DNA of 42,356 nt from DATAXV01 sp036272915 (GCA_036272915.1 DATAXV010000099.1:1-42356), one strand, 5' to 3'. Counted from the first letter of the stretch, positions 1 to 8,725 are shown. Made by a program: numbers and translations. The notes: generated by a model from the sequence alone, not told the origin.

Positions 1-615
1 GAGGACGGTCAGGTGAGCGATCCTCCGGTGACCGAGGCTGATCAGGTGGCGGGTCGCGACGTACGCGCTCTCCTCGGTGTCGACGCGGATCGCGGGGATT
101 CGCGGATCCGGGCTCCGGCCCTGCACCACCACCGTCTGCACGCCCTGGGCGCGGAGATGGCGGAGCTCGTCGACCAGCTCGTTCGCATGGTGGGCGACGA
201 TGACGCCGTCGACGATCCCACCGCCCAGGAGGCGGACGGCGTGCGCTCTGGTGTCCCGGTCCGGGGCCGGCATCACCGTCACCGCGTAGCCACGCTCCAG
301 GGCGGCCACCTGCCCGCCGCCGACGATGTCCGTGTAGTACGGATTGCCCAGTCTCGGCACGAGCATGGCGAGGATGGTCGTCTTGCGCTGGCGGAGGCTG
401 CGGGCCACGTGATTCGGCGTGTAGCCGAGGTCGGCGGCAATCGTCAGCACCCGCTCCCTGGTCGCCGCGGACACCCGGTGGCCGTCCTGGTAGCGGCCGC
501 TGAGGGCGAGGGAGACGGTTGCCACGGAGACGCCCGCCTTCCGGGCGACGTCCTGGCCGGTTACGCGCCCCAAGGAGGGAGCGGGCTCAGCCGTCGAGGG
601 CTCTGAGGAATTCAT
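1..615 (-). CDS. LacI-family transcriptional repressor, N-terminal part (runs off the window)
   Basis: DNA-binding repressor of the LacI/GalR family, usually controlling sugar-catabolic genes. The 205 visible codons contain a helix-turn-helix at about residues 18-45 (VTGQDVARKAGVSVATVS), the hinge region (residues 64-78, GYTPNHVARSLRQ) and the start of the periplasmic-binding-protein-like sensor domain (ILAMLVPRLGNPYYTDIV from about residue 81; RVDTEESAYVATRHLISLGH further on). The C-terminal part lies beyond the left edge. I chose the ATG at 615 because the helix-turn-helix begins about 18 residues later; a TTG at residue 15 is the alternative. A LacI-type operator core lies about 70 bp upstream, suggesting autoregulation. 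The effector and target genes are not visible. Confidence 0.93.
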   Translation of the reverse strand, partial: MNSSEPSTAEPAPSLGRVTGQDVARKAGVSVATVSLALSGRYQDGHRVSAATRERVLTIAADLGYTPNHVARSLRQRKTTILAMLVPRLGNPYYTDIVGGGQVAALERGYAVTVMPAPDRDTRAHAVRLLGGGIVDGVIVAHHANELVDELRHLRAQGVQTVVVQGRSPDPRIPAIRVDTEESAYVATRHLISLGHRRIAHLTVL

Positions 616-683
616 TGATGTGGGGTACGACTGCTCCCATTGAAGCACGGACTCACGCGGTCGGCGTTTGACCGCATTAGTTC

Positions 684-691
684 AAACGATT
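684..691. promoter_or_regulatory. Predicted LacI-family operator core
   Basis: AAACGATT (AATCGTTT on the other strand) matches the palindromic LacI-family core AANCGNTT with its central CG. It sits in a locally AT-rich stretch (681-700) about 70 bp upstream of the divergently read LacI start at 615, the expected place for an autoregulatory site. The assignment rests on motif and position only. Confidence 0.5.
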
Positions 692-875
692 AAAATTTTC
701 GCTACCGAGGACGGACGGCGCGCGGGCCGGGGCTGAGGCCTGTCCGAGCCCGCTTGAAGAGCGCCGTCACACGCCCCCCGGAGGGTTATGGATAGCGCGG
801 ATCCCAGGCGAGGCTCCCTCGGAAGGGCGGCCTGCCTGGGAGTCGCGGATCGAGCGGGACGCGCCCGGGGCCGCT

Positions 876-2057
876 CTATATGTCGAACCCGACGTCTTCC
901 CTCCGCAACCGCTGCAGCTGCATCTCCTGGCTGTGTCCGTCTGCGAACGACTTCTCGATCGTCTGCACGGCCTCGCCGTGGAGCCGCGAGGCCACGGGAA
1001 AGGCGACGTCCACGCCCCGCCTGATGGCGGAATGGGCGTAGGCGGCATAGCTGCCCTGCTCGATCAGCTCGACCCGAGCCAGATGCTCAGGGGGCTCGCC
1101 ACGATCGAGGTCGAGGCGGGAGGTCACGGCGATGTCCATCTTCGTCGCGACGATCTCCGGTGTCTCGCCCTCCTTCAGGGTCCGGGTGGGCCAGAACTCC
1201 CACTTGGGTTGCACCAGCCCCTCCGTCTCCAGCCGTGCCGTCAGCCCGCCGAGCTGTGTGCCTATGCTCTGCCACTCCTCCACCTCGCCGGCGGTCCAGT
1301 TCTCGCGTTCGCCGGCTGGTCTCCGCGCACGCAGTCCCGTCGCTGGCGCCGCCTCGGTGGCGGCAGGCGCGTTCCGCTCGTCCGGGACGGCGGCGTCGAC
1401 GAGGGCCCCCGTCGCGGGCGCCCACGTGGCGGCAGGGAGGGGCTGGGGGTGCGGTTCCGCCCTGGCATGCGCATCCGCGATCGTGGCCTCTCTCAGGCCC
1501 TCCACCGCCGCCTCCGCGGCTTTGTCGGCCAGATACCGACTTCCCGTTCGTCCCCAAATGCCGTCGTGAATATCCGGGCCGAACGTACGTACGTTCTGGC
1601 CGAGGGCCTGGGCTCCGTACCCCGCCATGTGGTCGTGGAACTGACCGAACATCCAGTCTCTGACGTCGGAGGACAGCTGCCGAGGCCCGGAGTGGGCCGG
1701 ATACGGGCCACCCCCGCGCGCCGAAATCCCGCTGCTGATATAGCGGCCCTGCAGGGCGACAGCGTTTATCAGCGCGGAATCGAGGTAGAGGCCGACGTCG
1801 CCGTTGTACAGGGCGGAGGGGTCGGCCAGCGCCGGTACCTCCCCTGGCAGGCCCAGATGGCGGGCGATCACCACGTCGCCTTCGATGGCAAGGTCTCGGC
1901 GCAGTTCCTGGTCCCCGCCGCGGGCCACATCGGGTGCTGCCGCGTAGCCCCACCGCAGGTGATTCACGCTCGGGTAAAGGTCGCGGGCCAGGCTTATCGG
2001 GTCGACTTGCGGTATCTCGAACCACTGCGTGGGATCGTCCATCATGATTGCCGTCAC
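876..2057 (-). CDS. Hypothetical protein, 393 aa, last gene of a three-gene operon
   Basis: I do not recognise the family. Translation from GTG 2057 gives 393 residues: an aromatic N-terminal part (DPTQWFEIPQVDPISL), a middle rich in His/Trp/Tyr (WMFGQFHDHMAGYGAQ), an Ala/Pro-rich linker at about residues 200-255 and a charged C-terminal third ending in a likely amphipathic helix (SQEMQLQRLRREDVGFDI). No signal peptide or membrane segment is visible, so it is probably cytoplasmic. The GTG is preceded by AGGGGA six bases upstream; a pair of ATG codons at 2045 and 2042 are alternatives. It lies 67 bp after the coiled-coil gene on the same strand and is probably co-transcribed with it and the Pro/Thr-rich membrane protein. 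Codon use resembles the neighbours. Function unknown. Confidence 0.75.
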   Translation of the reverse strand: MTAIMMDDPTQWFEIPQVDPISLARDLYPSVNHLRWGYAAAPDVARGGDQELRRDLAIEGDVVIARHLGLPGEVPALADPSALYNGDVGLYLDSALINAVALQGRYISSGISARGGGPYPAHSGPRQLSSDVRDWMFGQFHDHMAGYGAQALGQNVRTFGPDIHDGIWGRTGSRYLADKAAEAAVEGLREATIADAHARAEPHPQPLPAATWAPATGALVDAAVPDERNAPAATEAAPATGLRARRPAGERENWTAGEVEEWQSIGTQLGGLTARLETEGLVQPKWEFWPTRTLKEGETPEIVATKMDIAVTSRLDLDRGEPPEHLARVELIEQGSYAAYAHSAIRRGVDVAFPVASRLHGEAVQTIEKSFADGHSQEMQLQRLRREDVGFDI

Positions 2058-2124
2058 CCATGGTCCCCTGGCGATGCGGACCAGGCGCGGACAATGTCGA
2101 CGGTGTCCTGGCCGCCGCCTCCGG

Positions 2125-2736
2125 TCAGCCTCCGCGGATCGATCCGTTCTCCGGGTCCGTGCGCAGCAGCCCGCTGCGCAGATCCTCTGCCCGCTGGCGA
2201 AGGCTCGCCGCCTGCGAGGACAGCCTGCCCGCCTCCTCGAAAAGGGGGCGCACCTCACGGATGCGGAGAGCTGTCCGCGGTCCTGCCGACTGGGCGACCT
2301 CGAGGAGTATCTCGCGGAGCTCGGCCGCGGCCCTGTACCTCGCCGACTCGAGCTGATCGCGCTCCGCGGACGGACGCTGCATTCGGCGCTGGGCCAGCCG
2401 GCCGTCGGCGTCGCGCATCTCCTCGACGAGTCGATCCGCTCGCTCGAAGCGGAGCCACAGCTCGTCGGGCGCCGACCAGTAGTGGCGGCGCGGCACCAGC
2501 ATCGCGCCGGCGTCGGCGAGCCTGTCCTCGGCCTCTCGCTCCAGAGAGGCGGCCTCCGCCTCGAGTTGGCGAGAGGCCTTGCTGGTGCCGTCGTGAAGCG
2601 CCGCGTCGAGGCTTCGGCGCAGCCGCGAGACGTCGGCCATCGTCGTCCGCCGATGGCGATCCCGATCGGGCGGCGTCGGGTCCGAACCCTGTGGGCCCTG
2701 GTCGGACGGACGGAAGACCGGTTCGATTGTTCCCAT
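2125..2736 (-). CDS. Hypothetical coiled-coil protein, 203 aa
   Basis: No family recognised. After about 30 polar residues the protein is almost entirely Ala/Glu/Arg/Leu-rich helix: about 36-78 (MADVSRLRRSLDAAL, then LEAEAASLEREAEDRL) and 92-190 (ERADRLVEEMRDADGRLAQ to LRQRAEDLRSGLLR), broken by a short loop, RRHYWSAPDELW. This predicts coiled coils and oligomerisation. I prefer ATG 2736 because a full GGAGGT lies seven bases upstream. An in-frame ATG at 2790 overlaps the stop of the upstream membrane-protein gene as ATGA and would add 18 residues; either start implies translational coupling. It is the middle gene of the operon at 3359-876. It could be a cytoplasmic scaffold for the membrane protein, but that is inference. 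Confidence 0.75.
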   Translation of the reverse strand: MGTIEPVFRPSDQGPQGSDPTPPDRDRHRRTTMADVSRLRRSLDAALHDGTSKASRQLEAEAASLEREAEDRLADAGAMLVPRRHYWSAPDELWLRFERADRLVEEMRDADGRLAQRRMQRPSAERDQLESARYRAAAELREILLEVAQSAGPRTALRIREVRPLFEEAGRLSSQAASLRQRAEDLRSGLLRTDPENGSIRGG

Positions 2737-2786
2737 GGTCAGCACCTCCGGTGGCCGGCCGCCCCTGAGGGCGCCGGCAGCGCTGG

Positions 2787-3359
2787 TCATGCCTTCGGCG
2801 TTGGCGTTGGCGCTGGAGTCGGACTCGTCGTCGGTGTCGGCTTGGGCGTTGGCGTCGGCGTTGGGGTAGGCGTGGATACGGGAGCTGGTGTCGGCGTCGG
2901 CTTCGGGCGTGCGGTCGGCGTGGCCTCGATGCCGCTGCTCACCGGCGGCGGCGTCGCCGTGCTCAGCGGCGACGGGCCGAGGAGCGAGGCGCGTGCCGGC
3001 GTCGGGGAGGGGATCCCGGTGGGGGTCGGACCCTCCCACGGCTGCTCGGTCGAGGTCCATGTCTTGGCCGATCCGTTGGCCGCCGGGTCACCCCCGCCGA
3101 CGGTGGTCGGGCTGTGCTGCCGGTAGCTGGTCAGAAGCGACGCCGCCGAGGCTCCCGCCGTCGCCAGCAGCGCTCCCAGTACGACGTACAGGGCGAACGC
3201 GGCGACGTAGCGCCAGCGGCTGCGCGAACGAAAGGCAGCACCATCGCCGGCGACCTCATCGGGCGCCGCGGCATCCGCCAGCCGCTCGCCGGGCACGTAG
3301 TAACGGCGCGGGATCGGCTGCGGAAGATTGTCTGCCTGCTCCGGCGGGGAATCGAGCAT
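2787..3359 (-). CDS. Single-pass membrane protein with Pro/Thr-rich outer domain, 190 aa
   Basis: First gene of the three-gene operon. Residues 1-50 are hydrophilic, ending in basic residues (FRSRSRWR). One membrane span follows at about 51-76 (YVAAFALYVVLGALLATAGA). The remaining 110 residues are low-complexity and rich in Pro, Thr and Ser, ending in repeated TP dipeptides (STPTPTPTPTPKPTPT). By the positive-inside rule the N-terminus is cytoplasmic and the TP-rich stalk is extracellular, where it could span the cell wall or be glycosylated. The TGA stop overlaps a possible ATG of the next gene. No enzymatic domain is seen and the family is unknown. The repeats are hexameric at DNA level, so length may vary between strains. 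Confidence 0.8.
   Translation of the reverse strand: MLDSPPEQADNLPQPIPRRYYVPGERLADAAAPDEVAGDGAAFRSRSRWRYVAAFALYVVLGALLATAGASAASLLTSYRQHSPTTVGGGDPAANGSAKTWTSTEQPWEGPTPTGIPSPTPARASLLGPSPLSTATPPPVSSGIEATPTARPKPTPTPAPVSTPTPTPTPTPKPTPTTSPTPAPTPTPKA
2790..2925. repeat. Imperfect GGCGTY hexamer repeat within the TP-rich coding region
   Basis: A run of imperfect GGCGTT/GGCGTC/GGTGTC hexamers encodes alternating Thr-Pro and Ala-Pro on the minus strand. Such arrays are prone to slippage and length change. It lies inside a coding sequence and is not a mobile element. Confidence 0.7.
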
Positions 3360-3510
3360 GGCCTCTCTCTCCGTTTCCTCTCTCCGACGGCGGACACGAG
3401 GTCAGCCGTCAAGCGACCAGTCTAGCGATGACGGCGGTCGCTCTGCAGAGACGGCGAAGGCGCGAGCCGGGACCGATGTCCCGCGCTCTCGGGACGGGAT
3501 CGGGACCGGG

Positions 3511-5913
3511 TCAGGTCCGCTTGATCACGTCCCGCTCCAGCGCCGCCACCGCCTGGCGCACGGGCCCGTGCAGCGGAAGCTCGGTCTGGCGGAGCGCGTG
3601 CTCGAGCTGCCGGAGCATCGAGTAGAGGTTCTTCATCGCCTTGATCGCGTCGCCGATGTCGACGTGGGGGAGGAGCGGGATCCGGTCCATCGGCTCCCCC
3701 GAGGCCCACCGGTAGGCGAAGTCGATGTGGTCGTTGGAGAGTGGCCGCAGGTTGGCCTCGTTCTGGTCCTGCTCGAGCTGGGCGAAGTGGCGCCAGAGGC
3801 CGTGGATCTGGCGCGCCGACTGCGCCACCGCCGTGGTCGGGTACCGGCGGTGGCCGCGGGGACCGCGGTCGCGTGAGCGGTCCTCAGCGGTGAGCATGAT
3901 CAGCACCGCGCAGAGCTCCTCCGGCCGGAGGTGGTCGAACCAGCCCTGCCAGGTCGCCTCGATCACGATCAGAGCGTTCTCCCCGTAGACGCGGGCGGCG
4001 AACATGCCCTTCTCGGTCGGCTTGTCCCCGGCGACGAAGCCGGTGTCGGCCAGGATCCGGCACAGCCGGCGGAGCTTCCGTGCGTAGCCCTGGCTCTGCT
4101 CGGCCATCGCCGCCTCGCCGTCGCGCAGCTCCCGCTCCAGCGTCCGCAGCTCCCCGTAGACGGCGAGGTGCTCGCCGAAGCGGGGGCAGCGCACCAGGTC
4201 GAGGCGGTGCTGGCGGTCGAGCAGGTCGTGCCGCTCCTCCTCGAGCATCCGGAGCTGGCGGCCGACCAGGCCGCCGGGGCGGGATCGGGAGCGGCCGCCG
4301 CTGCGGCCGCGGCGCGGCGCCGGACCGACCTCGCGGCGGAGCCGGCGGAGCTCGAGGCGGAGGGCGCGCAGGCGGTCCTCGGTCTGGAAGTAGGCGGCGA
4401 CGTCCTCCATGCTGCACCGGTCGCAGTCCCAGGTCCCGCGGAGGTCCTCGATCCGCTGGCGCACGTTGCCCAGCCGCGCCTCGGTGCGGTCCCCGGCCCG
4501 GCGCCGCTGGAACTGGCCGAAGGAGCGGGCGATGAGCTCGTCCGCCTGCTCCGGCGTGTAGAGGCGGAGCAGGTTGAGGGCCATGTTGTAGTTGGGCAGG
4601 AACTTGGACTCGACGATCGGCCCCTCGCCCATCGCCACTTCGTAGATGGTGCCGACGTCGACGTCCGACTCCTTGAGGATCACGCCGTGGCCGCGAACGT
4701 CGATCCCGCGCCGGCCGGCCCGCCCCATCAGCTGGGTCAGCTCGCCGGTGGTCAGCGTGTTGAAGTCGACCCCGTCGAACTTGGTGAAGCTGGAGACGAC
4801 GACCGCCTTGGCCGGCATGTTGATCCCCAGCGACAGCGTCTCGGTGGCGAAGACGACCTTGGTCAGGCCGTCCGTGAAGAGCTCCTCGACCAGCTCCTTG
4901 TGATAGGGGAGGAGTCCGGCGTGGTGGACCGCCATTCCGCGGCGGAGCATGTTGCCGTCGACCATGCGTCGGAAGAGGCCGGCCTCGCCGTCGTCGCTGA
5001 GCCGCCGGAGCCGCTCCTCGACCATCACGTCGATCCGCTGCTTCTCCGCCTCGGTGGTCAGGTCGATGTGGTGGTAGGAGCAGCGCTGCAGCGCCTCGCG
5101 GCAGCCTCGCCGGGAGAAGATGAAGTAGATCGTGGGCAGCATCTCCAGCCGCTCCAGCTCCTCGATGACGTGGAGCATGTCGTTGGCCGGTAGGTGGCGG
5201 AAGCCGCGCACCAGGTGCGAAGCCTCCTCGTCGCTCAGCCCCCGCTGCCAGGTCCGCTGGTCGATGCTGCCGTCGTCCCCGAAGAGCCGGGAGAAGCGGT
5301 TCTGGATGGCCAGCCACAGCGTGAGCTCGACCGGCCGCTCCTCGTGGTAGACGGTGGCGATCGGCCCGCGGTTCTCCGACATCCACTGAGCCAGCTCGTG
5401 GTAGTTGCCGATGGTGGCCGAGAGGCCCACGAGGCGGATGTGGCTGGGAGCCTGGATGATGACCTCCTCCCAGACCGAGCCGCGGGGCTCGTCGTCGATG
5501 TAGTGCACCTCGTCGAGGACGACATAGCTGACGCCGTCGAGCCGGGGCAGATCCTCGTAGATGACGTTGCGCAGGATCTCGGTGGTCATGACCACGATCG
5601 GAGCGCCGTCGTTGATGGTGTTCTCGCCGGTGACCAGCCCGACCTGGTCGCGGCCGTACAGGCGGGAGAAGTCGCGGAACTTCTGGTTGCTGAGCGCCTT
5701 CAGCGGCGTCGTGTAGATGACCTGCTGCCGGTCGCGGAGCGCGCGGAAGTTGCAGTAGTCGGCGATGACCGTCTTGCCGCTCGAGGTGGGGGCGCAGACG
5801 AGGACGCCGCGGTTCTTCTCCAGCTTCTCGATCGCCTCGCGCTGGAACGGGTCGAGAGGCCAAGGCAGCGTGTCCTGGAACTCGTCCAGGGCTGCGGACG
5901 ATATCGTTGCCAT
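3511..5913 (-). CDS. helY: DEAD/DEAH-box RNA helicase, Ski2/Mtr4-like (HelY type)
   Basis: ATP-dependent superfamily 2 helicase of the Ski2-like group; bacterial members are usually named HelY and are thought to act in RNA turnover. Of 800 residues, the N-terminal RecA-like domain carries the Q-type entry (PLDPFQREAI), Walker A APTSSGKT (41-48), motif Ia TPLKALSNQK, DEVH (134-137) and SAT (165-167). The second RecA domain contains the SRRGCREAL region and motif VI QLMGRAGRRG (394-403). A basic, Arg-rich stretch with a CDRC motif follows at about 480-580, and a DSHCT-like C-terminal domain ends the protein. Length fits bacterial members, somewhat shorter than the actinobacterial average. It starts at ATG 5913 with only a weak G-rich ribosome site. 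The neighbouring operons are unrelated. Confidence 0.95.
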   Translation of the reverse strand: MATISSAALDEFQDTLPWPLDPFQREAIEKLEKNRGVLVCAPTSSGKTVIADYCNFRALRDRQQVIYTTPLKALSNQKFRDFSRLYGRDQVGLVTGENTINDGAPIVVMTTEILRNVIYEDLPRLDGVSYVVLDEVHYIDDEPRGSVWEEVIIQAPSHIRLVGLSATIGNYHELAQWMSENRGPIATVYHEERPVELTLWLAIQNRFSRLFGDDGSIDQRTWQRGLSDEEASHLVRGFRHLPANDMLHVIEELERLEMLPTIYFIFSRRGCREALQRCSYHHIDLTTEAEKQRIDVMVEERLRRLSDDGEAGLFRRMVDGNMLRRGMAVHHAGLLPYHKELVEELFTDGLTKVVFATETLSLGINMPAKAVVVSSFTKFDGVDFNTLTTGELTQLMGRAGRRGIDVRGHGVILKESDVDVGTIYEVAMGEGPIVESKFLPNYNMALNLLRLYTPEQADELIARSFGQFQRRRAGDRTEARLGNVRQRIEDLRGTWDCDRCSMEDVAAYFQTEDRLRALRLELRRLRREVGPAPRRGRSGGRSRSRPGGLVGRQLRMLEEERHDLLDRQHRLDLVRCPRFGEHLAVYGELRTLERELRDGEAAMAEQSQGYARKLRRLCRILADTGFVAGDKPTEKGMFAARVYGENALIVIEATWQGWFDHLRPEELCAVLIMLTAEDRSRDRGPRGHRRYPTTAVAQSARQIHGLWRHFAQLEQDQNEANLRPLSNDHIDFAYRWASGEPMDRIPLLPHVDIGDAIKAMKNLYSMLRQLEHALRQTELPLHGPVRQAVAALERDVIKRT

Positions 5914-5950
5914 GCTTTCGGCCCCCGGATGCTACGCGGCGGAAAAGATG

Positions 5951-6658
5951 TCAGACGTTGAGCCGGAAAGCCCCATTGCTGTACAGTACCTGCCCCGACA
6001 CCCAACCGCCCGCGGGCGAGCAGAGGAATCGGGCCAGCCGGGCCGCGTCCTCGGGGAGCCCGACCCTGCCCAGCGGCGTCTTCCGCTTCGCGTCCTCGTA
6101 GATCTCGGGCGTCATCCAGCCGGTGTCGTTCGGCCCCGGGTTGATGCAGTTGGCGCTGATCCCGCGAGGCCCGAGCTCGTGGGCGGCCGCCAGCACGACC
6201 CGGTCAAGCGCCGCCTTGCTGGTCCCGTAGGCGAGGTTCTCGGGGGTGAAGTGGTCGCTGGTGAGGGCGATGATCCGGCCCTCCGGGCTTTGGAGCTGAG
6301 CCGCGAAGAGCTGGATCATGAGCATCGCCGCCCTGACGTTGGTGGCGAAGTGCAGGTCGAGCTCCTCGGCGGTGGTGTCGAGCAGGCCCTTGGCGACGCA
6401 GCGGGTGTGGACGAGCAGGAGTGCGTCGAAGGCCCCCAGCTCTGCCGAGAGCGCGTCGAACGTTCTCGCCGGGGCGCCGGCGTCGGCGAGGTCGTCGCGG
6501 TGGAGGGCGACGCGCACCGCCAGCTCCTCCTTCAGGTGCGAGGGATCCTCGTCGTACCAGTGCAGGCCGAGGTCCCAGCCGTCGGCGGCCAGGGCCCTGG
6601 CCGCAGCGGCGGCGATGCCGTTGGGCCGGCCGACCCCGGTAAGAAGTGCTGCTGGCAT
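5951..6658 (-). CDS. Short-chain dehydrogenase/reductase (SDR), intact copy
   Basis: NAD(P)-dependent Rossmann-fold oxidoreductase, 235 aa. Visible elements are the nucleotide-binding TGVGRPNGI (7-15), the active-site Ser in ALTSDH (Ser134), the YGTSK pair (Tyr144, Lys148) and the C-terminal NPGPNDTGW and GQVLYSNGAF. The usual NNAG after strand 4 is replaced by VHTRCVAKG, so it is a divergent SDR; the substrate cannot be told. A TACGCT box ends six bases before ATG 6658, consistent with a leaderless transcript. It is the downstream copy of a 758-bp tandem duplication; the upstream copy is frameshifted. It lies 37 bp upstream of helY on the same strand but need not share its function. Confidence 0.92.
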   Translation of the reverse strand: MPAALLTGVGRPNGIAAAAARALAADGWDLGLHWYDEDPSHLKEELAVRVALHRDDLADAGAPARTFDALSAELGAFDALLLVHTRCVAKGLLDTTAEELDLHFATNVRAAMLMIQLFAAQLQSPEGRIIALTSDHFTPENLAYGTSKAALDRVVLAAAHELGPRGISANCINPGPNDTGWMTPEIYEDAKRKTPLGRVGLPEDAARLARFLCSPAGGWVSGQVLYSNGAFRLNV

Positions 6659-6707
6659 CAGGTGAGCGTAGCGGTTCAGCCCCGGCTCCTACGCGACCTG
6701 ACCCAGG

Positions 6708-7416
6708 TCAGACGTTGAGCCGGAAAGCCCCATTGCTGTACAGCACCTGCCCCGACACCCAACCGCCCGCGGGCGAGCAGAGGAACCGTGCCAGCCGGGC
6801 CGCGTCCTCGGGGAGCCCGACCCTGCCCAGCGGCGTCTTCCGCTTCGCGTCCTCGTAGATCTCGGGCGTCATCCAGCCGGTGTCGTTGGGGCCCGGGTGG
6901 ATGCAGTTGGCGCTGATCCCGCGAGGCCCGAGCTCGTTGGCCGCGGCCAGCACGACCCGGTCGAGCGCCGCCTTGCTGGTCCCGTAGGCGAGGTTCCTGG
7001 GGGTGAAGTGATCGCTGGTGAGGGCCGATGATCCGGCCCTCCGGGCCATGGAACTGGGCCGCGAAGAGCTGGATCATGAGCATCGCCGCCCTGACGTTGG
7101 TGGCGAAGTGCAGGTCGAGCTCCTCGGCGGTGGTGTCGAGCAGGCCCCTGGCGACGCAGCGGGTGTGGACGAGCAGGAGTGCGTCGAAGGCCCCCAGCTC
7201 TGCCGAGAGCGCGTCGAACGTTCTCGCCGGGGCGCCGGCGCCGGCGAGGTCGTCGCGGTGGAGGGCGACGCGCACCGCCAGCTCCTCCTTCAGGTGCGAG
7301 GGATCCTCGTCGTACCAGTGCAGGCCGAGGTCCCAGCCGTCGGCGCCCAGGGCCCTGGCGGTGGCGGCGGCGATGCCGTTGGGCCGGCCGACTCCGGTGA
7401 GAAGGGCTGCGGGCAT
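6708..7416 (-). pseudogene. SDR oxidoreductase, tandem duplicate broken by a 1-base insertion
   Basis: This is a near-identical second copy of the SDR gene at 5951-6658, one base longer (709 versus 708 bp). The reading frame is normal through residue 130 (GPEGRII) and then shifts. The intact copy reads GAGGGCGATG on the + strand where this copy reads GAGGGCCGATG, an extra C at 7025/7026. After the insertion the original frame continues into unrelated sequence, while the remaining SDR sequence (ALTSDHFTPRNLAYGTSK to GQVLYSNGAFRLNV) lies in another frame. The break precedes the catalytic Ser/Tyr/Lys, so the main product would be inactive. The start ATG 7416 keeps a TACGCT box six bases upstream. 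A sequencing or assembly error in a recent duplication is an alternative explanation. Confidence 0.85.
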
Positions 7417-7505
7417 GCGCAGAGCGTATCCGTCCGGCCACTCGACGCGCCGCCGGGCCCGGCCGCCCAGCGTGACCGGGGCCAGCGTTTGATAGCGTCA
7501 TTCTC

Positions 7506-8678
7506 GTGACCGCGACGACACCCCTGGAGGGGGTCCGGATCTTCGATCTGACGCATGCCCTGGCCGGGCCCTACTGCACGCTCGTCCTCGGCGATCTGGG
7601 GGCCGACGTGATCAAGGTGGAGCCGCCGACGGGCGATCTGGCCCGGCGGTGGGGGCCGCCCTTCCTGGAGGGAGAGGCGACCTACTTCCTGTCCGTCAAC
7701 CGGAACAAGCGCAGCGTCGCCCTGGACCTGAAGCGCGAGGCTGCCCGGGAGGCGGCACGGCGGCTGGCCCTGGCCTGCGACGTCGTCGTCGAGAACTACC
7801 GCCCCGGCACCGCCTCCTCCTTCGGCCTCGGCCCGGAGCGGCTGCGGTCGCTGCGGCCGGACCTGATCTACGCGTCGATCAGCGGGTTCGGCCAGACCCA
7901 TCCCGACCTCGCCGGCTACGACCACATCGCTCAGGGCACCAGCGGCATCATGAGCGTGACCGGTCCGGCGGGCGGCGACCCCACCCGGGTCGGCGTGTCC
8001 ATCGGGGACATGGCGGCGGGCATGTTCACCGCCCAGGCGATCCTGGCCGCGCTCCTGGCCAGAGGGCGCACCGGCGAGGGCCAGACGATCGACGTCGGCC
8101 TCCACGACTCGCTCCTGGCGCTGCTCGGCTTCCACGCCCAGGCCTACTTCGCCACCGGCCAGGTGCCCCGCCCTCAGGGCAACCAGCACCACGTCCTCGC
8201 CCCCTACGGCACCTTCGCCACCGCCGACGGCCACCTCAACCTCGCCGTCGGCTCGGACGCCCAGTTCGCGTCGTTCTGCCGGGCGCTGGGTGCGCCGGAG
8301 CTGGTCGAGGACGAGCGCTTCCGGACCAACGCCGACCGCCACCTCCGCCGCGACGAGCTGACGGCCGAGATCGAGCGCCGCATGGGCGAGCGGCCGACCG
8401 CGGCGTGGCTGGCGGCGATGCGGGAGCACGGGGTGCCGGCGGGGCCGATCAACGACGTGGCCGGGGCCTTCGCCGACGACGTCACCGTCGCCCGCGGGTC
8501 CCGGATCAAGGTCGACCATCCGGTAGGCGAGATCGACCAGGTCGTCGCCCCCTGGCGGCTGGACGGCCAGCCCGCCCCGATCCGGCGGCCGCCGCCCTTG
8601 CTCGGGCAGCACACCGAGGAGGTCCTGGTCGAGGTCGCGGGTCTCACCCCGGACGAGATCGCGGCCCTTCGATCCTGA
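7506..8678 (+). CDS. CaiB/BaiF family CoA-transferase (type III)
   Basis: Transfers CoA between acyl-CoA and a free carboxylic acid through an aspartyl-CoA thioester. The 390 residues match the family from LEGVRIFDLTHALAGPYCT at the N-terminus through IKVEPPTGD (37-44) and VVVENYRPGT (93-102) to the GDMAAGM segment whose Asp168 is the expected catalytic residue. The C-terminus has LGQHTEEVL, also typical. The GTG at 7506 is preceded by TAGCGT with a seven-base gap and no Shine-Dalgarno, so translation is probably leaderless. The gene stands alone, head-to-head with the SDR pair and convergent with the DUF503 gene. The acid substrate is not predictable. A second, divergent family member lies at 12377-13570. 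Confidence 0.94.
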   Translation: MTATTPLEGVRIFDLTHALAGPYCTLVLGDLGADVIKVEPPTGDLARRWGPPFLEGEATYFLSVNRNKRSVALDLKREAAREAARRLALACDVVVENYRPGTASSFGLGPERLRSLRPDLIYASISGFGQTHPDLAGYDHIAQGTSGIMSVTGPAGGDPTRVGVSIGDMAAGMFTAQAILAALLARGRTGEGQTIDVGLHDSLLALLGFHAQAYFATGQVPRPQGNQHHVLAPYGTFATADGHLNLAVGSDAQFASFCRALGAPELVEDERFRTNADRHLRRDELTAEIERRMGERPTAAWLAAMREHGVPAGPINDVAGAFADDVTVARGSRIKVDHPVGEIDQVVAPWRLDGQPAPIRRPPPLLGQHTEEVLVEVAGLTPDEIAALRS

Positions 8679-8725
8679 GGCCGGTCTTCGGCGCGCGGCC
8701 CGAGAGATAGAGTGGGCCCGTGCGT

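Larger units (their letters stand above)
5951..7427. repeat. 758-bp tandem duplication (SDR genes)
   Basis: Two direct copies about 758 bp apart (start codons at 6658 and 7416) match almost base for base over the whole gene and include the TACGCT promoter box. The spacers (6659-6707 and the region after 7416) differ more. The high identity argues for a recent event. Confidence 0.85.

Noticed and set aside
13..606. Long plus-strand open frame over the LacI region
   Set aside because: Arg/His/Gly-rich translation with no motif; the opposite strand encodes a clear LacI repressor.
933..2768. 611-codon plus-strand open frame opposite the hypothetical operon
   Set aside because: High-GC antisense artefact, rich in Arg/Pro/Gly. 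The minus-strand genes have ribosome sites, a membrane span and coiled coils.
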